Assembly (NCBI GenBank): GCA_036519575.1
Contig: DATDKZ010000058.1
Coordinates: 1-13,561 of the forward strand
Direction of reading: 5' to 3'
Length of the DNA: 13,561 bases
Source of the DNA: AC-69 sp036519575
GTDB taxonomy: Bacteria; Actinomycetota; UBA4738; HRBIN12
The notes under the pieces were generated by a model. The model had not been told where the DNA came from, did not search any database, and saw nothing but the letters and a program-made list of their open reading frames with translations. Of this stretch, positions 7,251 to 12,593 are shown one piece after another. The position numbers and the translations under genes were made by a program. The stretch's first letter is position 1; each line of letters starts with the position of its first letter.

Positions 7251-7278
7251 GAGGGGGCGGGCGGGCGCCCGCCCCCTC
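7251..7278 (-). terminator. Perfect 12-bp GC hairpin after the DivIVA-like gene
   Basis: GAGGGGGCGGGC and GCCCGCCCCCTC are exact inverted repeats with a four-base loop. The structure starts 2 bases after the DivIVA-like stop codon and is followed on the minus strand by CCGTTTCGGATAA, which has only a short T-run. High-GC actinobacteria often use strong hairpins with poor U-tracts, so this is the best terminator candidate in the window. It would separate the rho-side transcript from the prfA-side transcript. Confidence 0.6.
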
Positions 7279-7280
7279 GT

Positions 7281-8051
7281 TCAGTCGTCCTCGTCGTCCC
7301 AGCCGAGATCGAGGGGGGGGATCTCGGGGAACGTGAGGTCAACCGTCTCGGAGGAGGTGAAGAGCTCTTCGGCCTGCGGCTGCGGAGGCGGTTCGCCCTG
7401 AGCACGCTCCTTCATCGTCGGCTCGGCCCAGCCGGCCCACGTGTCGGCGATGGGCGGGGGCCGGCCCGGCTCGGCATCCGGGATCTCCCGGACGTCGTCG
7501 CCTGCATCGGGGCGTTCGATGGTGTCTTCGAGCTCCTTGGCCACGCCGATCACGCGTTCCTGCATCTGCGACAGCTGCTGGACGAGCTCGTCGCGTCGGG
7601 TCGACAGGCCGGCGATGGTCCGGTCGGCTCGCTCCCGGGCTCTTCGAAGGTGCCGCTCGGCCTCGGCTCGCGCCTCCTCCGCCCGGGTCTGCGCATCGAG
7701 CCGCACTCGGTCGGCCTCGGCGCGCGCCTCGCGCAGGACCCGATCGGACTCCTCGCCGGCCTCGCGCCGGATCCGGGCCGCCTCCTGATCGGCCGAGCGG
7801 AGCAGGTCGCTCACCCGACTGGCCAATTTGTCGTACGGATCGACCCAGGACGCCTGGGCATGCAGGGCAGACTCGGCCTCCAGCTGGGCTTCCTGGACCA
7901 TCGCCGCCATGTCCTGGACCTGCATGGCCAGCTGCTCCAGGTAGTCGCGAACCTGGTCGGGGTCGTATCCGCGTCGCGTGGTCACGAACTCGCGGCGGCG
8001 GATGTGCTCCGGCGTCAGCAGGACGGGGAGATCGAGCTCGGCCGGGGACAT
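7281..8051 (-). CDS. DivIVA-domain coiled-coil protein
   Basis: This 256-residue protein starts with a DivIVA-like N-terminal module: LLTPEHIRRREFVTTRRGYD (11-30) followed by PDQVRDYLEQL matches the family pattern of a short polar segment, RGYDpxxV and a first coil. A long charged coiled coil rich in Ala, Arg and Glu covers about residues 80-180. The last 75 residues are Pro-rich and then acidic, ending in WDDEDD, and are probably disordered. DivIVA proteins bind curved membrane and organise septal or polar growth (Wag31 in actinobacteria). This protein could be such a paralogue, but true Wag31 normally sits beside the ftsZ cluster, so I leave the symbol empty. The ATG has AGGAGG 6 bases upstream. 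The 101 bases before it hold a possible promoter, and a strong hairpin follows it. Confidence 0.82.
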   Translation of the reverse strand: MSPAELDLPVLLTPEHIRRREFVTTRRGYDPDQVRDYLEQLAMQVQDMAAMVQEAQLEAESALHAQASWVDPYDKLASRVSDLLRSADQEAARIRREAGEESDRVLREARAEADRVRLDAQTRAEEARAEAERHLRRARERADRTIAGLSTRRDELVQQLSQMQERVIGVAKELEDTIERPDAGDDVREIPDAEPGRPPPIADTWAGWAEPTMKERAQGEPPPQPQAEELFTSSETVDLTFPEIPPLDLGWDDEDD

Positions 8052-8094
8052 GACAGCCTCCTGATCGCTTCGATTCGGGCGGACCGCGGAGAAG

Positions 8095-8122
8095 ACTCTA
8101 GGGCTATGGGCCGCCGATTCAA
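8095..8122 (-). promoter_or_regulatory. Possible sigma70-type promoter for the DivIVA-like gene
   Basis: On the minus strand TTGAAT (8122..8117) is separated by 16 bases from TAGAGT (8100..8095); each matches four of six consensus bases. It lies in the 101-base gap between the DUF1385 gene and the DivIVA-like gene, the longest gap in the window, about 45 bases before the ATG at 8051. The gap holds no other recognisable feature. In a GC-rich genome such partial matches can arise by chance. Confidence 0.35.
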
Positions 8123-8152
8123 CGACCTGGCCAGATGTCCCGCCGAGGGCCC

Positions 8153-9055
8153 TCAGGCTTCCGTGGCCGGGAGTTGCGCTTCACGGCGCAACACCTCGTT
8201 GAACGAGGCGATGGCCACCTCGATCTCCTCCCGGTCCGGGGGCTTCGTCGTGATCTTCTGAAGCCACAGTCCGGGAGCCATCACGGCCCGCATGACCAGT
8301 GAGCGCTCGTGCCGGGCGCCCAGGCGGAGCACCTCGAACGCGAGCCCGGCGATGACGGGGATGGCAAGGATGCGGGAGCCGATCCGCCACCAGAGGCCGG
8401 GGTTGCCGAACACCGCGAACACCAGGATCGCGACCACCATGACGATCAGCAGAAAATTCGTGCCGCACCGGGGGTGAAGCGTGGAGTACCGGTCCACGTT
8501 CTCGGGGACGAGCGTCTCGTCGTGCTCGAAGGTGGCGATGGTCTTGTGCTCCGCCCCGTGGTACTCGAAGACCCGACGGATCTCCTTGGCCCGCCCGATC
8601 AACACGAGGTATCCCAGGAACAGGGCCACCCGGAACAGTCCCTCCAGCACATTGACCAGGAAGCTCGAGTCGACGCGATGGCCTACCCACCGGAAGGCGA
8701 TGGCGGGACCCACGACGAAGATGCCGACGAACAGCACGACGGCCACCGCCATCGACAGCGCCATCTGTCGCGACGACAGGTGCACGTCCTCGGGTGAGGA
8801 CTCGTTCGCCGAGATGGACAGGGCCTTTACCCCGATGGCCAGGGCCTGGCCCAGGGCGATGATCCCTCGGAAGAATGGCTGGCGAAGGATCCGGAACCGC
8901 CGGGCGATGGAGTGGACATCGTGCGACTCGATGTGGATCGATCGATCCGGCCTGCGAATGGCCACGGCCCACACGTCGCGGCCACGCATCATGACGCCCT
9001 CCATGACGGCTTGACCGCCATAGAAGTGGTGGGCAGCGGGGCGATCGTTGCCCAT
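8153..9055 (-). CDS. DUF1385 family membrane protein (YqhQ-like)
   Basis: This 300-residue integral membrane protein of the DUF1385/YqhQ family has no firmly established biochemical function that I know of. The family signature is clear: FYGGQAVMEGVMMRG near the N-terminus (11-25), then RVFEYHGAEHKTI at 161-173 and STLHPRCGTNFLL at 191-203. Hydrophobic segments lie at about 98-123, 136-154, 201-217 and 228-245. The His, Glu and Cys residues in the YHGAEHK and HPRCGTNF motifs could bind a metal, but that is a guess. The ATG places FYGGQAVMEGV at the expected distance; GAGG abuts it, a weak ribosome site. It follows rpmE by 14 bases. The order rpmE-DUF1385-prfA or prmC recurs in other Gram-positive bacteria, so a link to translation or envelope is plausible. 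Confidence 0.88.
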   Translation of the reverse strand: MGNDRPAAHHFYGGQAVMEGVMMRGRDVWAVAIRRPDRSIHIESHDVHSIARRFRILRQPFFRGIIALGQALAIGVKALSISANESSPEDVHLSSRQMALSMAVAVVLFVGIFVVGPAIAFRWVGHRVDSSFLVNVLEGLFRVALFLGYLVLIGRAKEIRRVFEYHGAEHKTIATFEHDETLVPENVDRYSTLHPRCGTNFLLIVMVVAILVFAVFGNPGLWWRIGSRILAIPVIAGLAFEVLRLGARHERSLVMRAVMAPGLWLQKITTKPPDREEIEVAIASFNEVLRREAQLPATEA

Positions 9056-9069
9056 CCTCGACGTGGGGA

Positions 9070-9285
9070 TCAGGACTGCGGTACGGACCGTTGCCCGTAG
9101 CGGCGCTGGAACCGCTCCACGCGCCCTCCGGTGTCGACCAGCTTCTGCTTCCCCGTGTAGAAGGGGTGGCAGTTCGAGCAGATCTCGACCCGAAGCTCCG
9201 GCTTGGTGGAACGCGTGGTGAACGTGTTCCCGCAGGAACAGCGCACCGTGGCCATGACGTATTCGGGGTGGATTCCCTGCTTCAT
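9070..9285 (-). CDS. rpmE: 50S ribosomal protein L31, zinc-binding (C+) form
   Basis: This 71-residue large-subunit protein bridges the subunits near the central protuberance. It begins MKQGIHPEY and has the family core ICSNCHPFYTGKQKLVDTGGRVERFQRRYG. Cys16, Cys18, Cys36 and Cys39 (CxC...CxxC) show the zinc-binding form, as opposed to the cysteine-free paralogue made under zinc limitation. The ATG at 9285 is preceded by GAGGAACCGA; a second ATG at residue 11 would remove the conserved N-terminus. It follows rho by 40 bases, and rho-rpmE adjacency is widely conserved in Gram-positive bacteria. Confidence 0.97.
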   Translation of the reverse strand: MKQGIHPEYVMATVRCSCGNTFTTRSTKPELRVEICSNCHPFYTGKQKLVDTGGRVERFQRRYGQRSVPQS

Positions 9286-9325
9286 TCGGTTCCTCGTCTC
9301 CTCATGGTGGGTTCGGCCGGCAAGC

Positions 9326-10966
9326 TTACGATGCCGGCGCCTTGGCGATCTCCCTCAGGAACTGCTCGTTGGACTTGGTTGCCCGGATCTTGTCCACCAG
9401 GAGCTCGAGCGCGGCGCCCGGCTCCAGCGCATGGAGGACCCGGCGGAGCCGCCACACCAGGGCCAGCTCCTCCTGAGGCATCAGCAGCTCCTCCTTGCGG
9501 GTGCTGGAGGCTTCGACGTTGATGGCCGGAAAGATCCGCTTCTCGGCCAGCGTACGGTCCAGTCGGATCTCCATGTTCCCGGTGCCCTTGAACTCCTCGA
9601 AGATGCCCTCGTCCATCCGGGATCCCGTCTCGACGAGTGCGCTCGCGATGATGGTGAGCGATCCGCCCTCCTCGATGTTGCGAGCGGCGCCGAAGAATCG
9701 CCTCGGCGGGTACAGCGCGGTCGAGTCGATCCCGCCCGACAGGATCTTGCCCGATGCCGGCGCGGCCAGGTTGTAGGCCCGCGCCAGCCGGGTGATCGAG
9801 TCCAGGATGATGGCCACGTCGTTGCCCATCTCGGCCAGGCGCTTGGCCCTCTCCAAGACGAGCTCGGTCACCTGGATGTGCTGGTCCGGCGGCTTGTCGA
9901 AGGTCGAGTAGACGACCTCGGCGGCCTGGACCGTCCGCTGCCAGTCGGTGACCTCCTCGGGCCGCTCGTCCACCAGCAGCACGATCACGTGGGTCTCCGG
10001 ATTGGAGGTCAAGATCCCGTTCGCGATGTTCTTCAGCACGGTGGTCTTGCCCGCCTTGGGTGGCGAGACCACCATCCCCCGCTGACCCTTCCCGATCGGC
10101 GCGACCATGTCGATGATCCTCGCGGTCACATCGGTCGGCGAGCTCTCCAGGCGGAACCGCTCATGAGGGAAGAGTGGGGTGAGCTTCTCGAAGACCGGCC
10201 GCTGCTTGGCCGTCTCGGGATCGACTCCGTTGACGCTCTCGATCTGGAGCAGCGCGAAGTACTTCTCGCTGTCCTTGGGCTGGCGGACCTTGCCCATGAC
10301 CACGTCGCCCTTGCGGAGCATGAATCTGCGGACCTGCGACAGCGACACGTAAATGTCCTCGGACCCCGGCAGATACCCGGACGTCCGAAGGAATCCGTAG
10401 CCCTCCGGCAGGACGTCCAGCAGACCCGTGGCCGTAGGGGCGGTGGCGATCTCCTCCTCCCGCGCCTCCACCTCGCGCTGGCGGCGTTCCTCTCGGAACC
10501 GTCGCCGCTCTTCGCGAGACAGGCGTCGCCGGCCCCCATCGGGTCCGGGCCTTCCCTCCTGTCCCGGCCTTCCTTCCGGTCTGGGCCGTACTTCCGACCC
10601 CGGCCTGCCCTCAGGGCGTCCGCCCGGCTCGCGACCCTCACGCGGCTCCGTGCTGATGGGAGCCGCCACGGACTCGCCGTTGTCGGAGCCCAGGGTCCCT
10701 TGCTCGGCGGGGGAGATCGGGGCCTCCGTCGAGACCTCCGTCGAAGCCACCACCGGCGCCTCCGCCGGGCTCTGCGCCGGCCGCGGCGGGGACGGGTCCG
10801 TGTCTCGCCCGGCGTGACCATCCTGGCCCGCGGCCAGGATGGCCGCGATCAGCTCCGCCTTCTTCAGTTTCTGATGACCCCCGATTCCCAGGCCGGCGGC
10901 GATCGTGTGTAGCTCCGACGCGACCTTTCCCTCGAGGACGCTCTTTTCCATCGTTTCGGGTGCCAA
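9326..10966 (-). CDS. rho: Transcription termination factor Rho
   Basis: This 546-residue hexameric RNA-dependent ATPase and helicase ends transcription. The order is: Rho_N helical domain (about 10-46, with LHTIAAGLGI and LKKAELIAAIL); a low-complexity insertion of about 130 residues (48-178), first acidic and Pro/Ser/Thr-rich, then GRP/Arg-rich (109-165); a cold-shock-like RNA-binding domain (about 180-250, VLPEGYGFLRTSGYLPG); and the ATPase core with Walker A SPPKAGKTT (301-309), LLVDERPEEVTDW (330-342), Walker B AIILDSITR (385-393) and the GTGNMEIRLDR to INVEASSTRKEELL region (461-495). E. coli Rho has 419 residues; the excess is the insertion. The TTG at 10966 is chosen because AGGGAGGAG sits 5 bases upstream, while the ATG at 10951 has no such site. 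The transaldolase stop directly abuts the start. Confidence 0.97.
   Translation of the reverse strand: MAPETMEKSVLEGKVASELHTIAAGLGIGGHQKLKKAELIAAILAAGQDGHAGRDTDPSPPRPAQSPAEAPVVASTEVSTEAPISPAEQGTLGSDNGESVAAPISTEPREGREPGGRPEGRPGSEVRPRPEGRPGQEGRPGPDGGRRRLSREERRRFREERRQREVEAREEEIATAPTATGLLDVLPEGYGFLRTSGYLPGSEDIYVSLSQVRRFMLRKGDVVMGKVRQPKDSEKYFALLQIESVNGVDPETAKQRPVFEKLTPLFPHERFRLESSPTDVTARIIDMVAPIGKGQRGMVVSPPKAGKTTVLKNIANGILTSNPETHVIVLLVDERPEEVTDWQRTVQAAEVVYSTFDKPPDQHIQVTELVLERAKRLAEMGNDVAIILDSITRLARAYNLAAPASGKILSGGIDSTALYPPRRFFGAARNIEEGGSLTIIASALVETGSRMDEGIFEEFKGTGNMEIRLDRTLAEKRIFPAINVEASSTRKEELLMPQEELALVWRLRRVLHALEPGAALELLVDKIRATKSNEQFLREIAKAPAS
10526..10642 (-). repeat. Degenerate GRP-coding repeat inside rho
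   Basis: This stretch encodes Rho residues 109-147, where GRPEGRPG, RPRPEGRPG and QEGRPGPDGG units recur at a spacing of about 5 to 8 residues. The DNA is correspondingly a degenerate GGCCGGPu-type repeat, so it may vary in copy number between strains. The Arg/Gly/Pro composition marks a disordered, positively charged RNA-contacting linker. Confidence 0.6.
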
Positions 10967-10980
10967 CTAGGCTCCTCCCT
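10966..10980 (-). promoter_or_regulatory. Ribosome-binding site deciding the TTG start of rho
   Basis: On the minus strand AGGGAGGAG (10980..10972) is followed after 5 bases by TTG (10966..10964). The intervening bases include the transaldolase stop TAG, directly abutting the TTG. The next in-frame candidate, ATG at 10951, would be 20 bases from the site, too far for efficient use. This supports the rare TTG start and translational coupling to the transaldolase gene. Confidence 0.7.
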
Positions 10981-11629
10981 TCAGATTCCGCTGAAGGGCT
11001 TGCCAGTCCTGCGCGAACTTCTGCAAGCCCACATCGGTCAGCGGATGTTTCACCAACTTGACGAACACGTCGAACGGCATGGTCGCGATATCCGCGCCGG
11101 CGATGGCCGACTCAACCACATGCATCGGGTGACGGAGCGACGCTGCGAGGACGTTCGTATCGTAGCCCTGGATGTCATAGATCTCGCAGATCTGCCGCAG
11201 GGCATGCATCCCGTCGGAGGCCGCGTCGTCGATCCGTCCCAGGAACGGCGAGACGATGTATGCCCCGATCTCGGCGGCCAGGATGGCCTGCCCCGGGGAA
11301 AACACCAGTGTCACGTTGATCCGGATGCCGTCGGCGACGAGTCGCTTGCCCGCCTCCAGGCCGTCGGGGGTCATGGGGACCTTCACCACGGCGTTGGGGC
11401 CCATCTGGGCCAGGTGCAGCCCCTGCTTGTACATCGGATCGGCGTCGGGCTCGGTGGTCTCCAGGGACACGTCCCCGTCCACCTCCGCCAGGATCTCCTT
11501 CCACAGGGCCTCGGGGTCCTCGTGCTCCTTGCTCACGAGGGTGGGGTTGGTCGTGATGCCGGACAGGACCCCCCACCGGTTGATCTCTCGGATCTCTTCG
11601 AGGTTCGCCGTATCAAGAAATAGCCTCAT
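10967..11629 (-). CDS. tal: Transaldolase, short (MipB/TalC-type) family
   Basis: This 220-residue class I aldolase barrel transfers dihydroxyacetone units between sedoheptulose 7-phosphate and glyceraldehyde 3-phosphate in the pentose phosphate pathway. Visible residues are Asp6 in LFLDTAN, TTNPTL at 26-31, the Schiff-base lysine Lys83 in VVKVPMT, and SPFLGRIDD at 127-135. Glu57 (VSLETTE) occupies the place of Gln59 in E. coli fructose-6-phosphate aldolase, and Phe129 that of its Tyr131; both point to transaldolase rather than fructose-6-phosphate aldolase. The ATG at 11629 has GAAGGAG 3 bases upstream and gives the standard N-terminus. The start overlaps the end of the 2-phosphoglycerate kinase gene by 17 bases, and the stop abuts rho. 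A short transaldolase gene also lies a few genes upstream of rho in Bacillus subtilis, so this linkage looks old. Confidence 0.93.
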   Translation of the reverse strand: MRLFLDTANLEEIREINRWGVLSGITTNPTLVSKEHEDPEALWKEILAEVDGDVSLETTEPDADPMYKQGLHLAQMGPNAVVKVPMTPDGLEAGKRLVADGIRINVTLVFSPGQAILAAEIGAYIVSPFLGRIDDAASDGMHALRQICEIYDIQGYDTNVLAASLRHPMHVVESAIAGADIATMPFDVFVKLVKHPLTDVGLQKFAQDWQALQRNLKGGA

Positions 11630-12593
11630 GTGCTCCTTCCCTTCCGAGAGCCGGGCGAACGCGCTCCCCGTCACGCGGTGCGGACCCGGTCATGCGCTCG
11701 GTCACCGTCTCCATGACCAGGTCGATGACTGCCGCCAGGGCCTGATCGAAGTTGTAGTTGGGGATGACCGGCACGCCGTGCGACAGCGCTTGGCTCTTGA
11801 TGTAGCGCTGGACCCGGCGGATCTTGTCGAACCCCTCCATGTACTTCGTCGCTGGACGCCCGGCATGATCCGCCGACCGGGCCAGGAAGTGGTTGCGATG
11901 CATCGCCTCGTCCTCAACCGTCACGATGACCGGCATGGCCATGACCCGGCCACCCCGGGAGTCGAGATCCACGAAGCCCGGGACCACGTGAGCACCTTCG
12001 ATGATCATGCTCATGCCCTCGACGGCCGCCCGCTCGAGTAGGGCATCGACACCGATCGACACCGCCGACACCTGCTCCCGGAACCCCACCACGACGGCGT
12101 CCTTGGTCGGTGGTTCCCGTAGGGCGTCGCCCGCCTCGAACGACGACTTGTACAGGGCCGGCATGAGCTCCCTGGAGAACACCCCCCGCATGACTTCGCG
12201 CACGGCATCGGTGGCCACCACCCGGACGATTCCCAGGCGCGTCGCGAGCTGGGTGGCGATGGTGGACTTCCCCACACCGGTGGCCCCTCCGATCAGCACG
12301 ATCAATGGGATATCCAGGGCGTCGACCTCGCGCCATCGGATGTAGTTCTTCGCGTAGCGCTCGCCGGCTAGGTCCTCGATCACCGGAACGGCGATCCGGT
12401 CGAGCTCCTCGGTGGTGACCGAAGGTGACCCCAGCTCGCGGAGGCGTTCCTCGATGGCCTCCGCGACCTGGTACGACCGCCACGGCGACAGGCCGGTCAC
12501 CATCACCTGGGATGCCATCAATCCCTTGGAGTAGGGAAGGCCGGCCTCCCTGTCGGAGATGAGGATGGGCTGGTTCTTGTTGTCCTTGGTCAT
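11613..12593 (-). CDS. 2-phosphoglycerate kinase
   Basis: This 326-residue P-loop kinase is predicted to phosphorylate 2-phosphoglycerate with ATP to 2,3-diphosphoglycerate. An ATP-cone-like N-terminal region (about 1-92: ILISDREAGLPYSKGLMASQ, GLSPWRSYQVAEAIEERL) precedes a kinase domain with Walker A GGATGVGKST (102-111) and the VVATDAVREVMR segment (126-136). This two-part layout is that of archaeal 2-phosphoglycerate kinases. Other landmarks are SMIIEGAHVVPG (195-206) and the C-terminal KIRRVQRYI. The ATG at 12593 forms an ATGA overlap with the stop of the cyclic 2,3-diphosphoglycerate synthetase gene, so the two consecutive enzymes of one pathway are translationally coupled. The end overlaps the transaldolase gene by 17 bases. 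2,3-Diphosphoglycerate could alternatively serve as a phosphoglycerate mutase cofactor. Confidence 0.87.
   Translation of the reverse strand: MTKDNKNQPILISDREAGLPYSKGLMASQVMVTGLSPWRSYQVAEAIEERLRELGSPSVTTEELDRIAVPVIEDLAGERYAKNYIRWREVDALDIPLIVLIGGATGVGKSTIATQLATRLGIVRVVATDAVREVMRGVFSRELMPALYKSSFEAGDALREPPTKDAVVVGFREQVSAVSIGVDALLERAAVEGMSMIIEGAHVVPGFVDLDSRGGRVMAMPVIVTVEDEAMHRNHFLARSADHAGRPATKYMEGFDKIRRVQRYIKSQALSHGVPVIPNYNFDQALAAVIDLVMETVTERMTGSAPRDGERVRPALGREGAHEAIS

Noticed and set aside
6801..8261. A 486-codon open frame on the plus strand across prfA and the DivIVA-like gene
   Set aside because: It crosses two well-supported minus-strand genes and the terminator hairpin, and its composition reflects the reverse complement of their codons.
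9203..10912. A 569-codon open frame on the plus strand opposite rho
   Set aside because: It is the antisense shadow of rho, and partly rpmE, in GC-rich DNA. It has no ribosome site and no recognisable domain, while the opposite strand encodes complete Rho motifs.
11041..11620. Fructose-6-phosphate aldolase instead of transaldolase
   Set aside because: The fold is shared, but Glu57 and Phe129 stand where fructose-6-phosphate aldolase has Gln and Tyr, favouring transaldolase.
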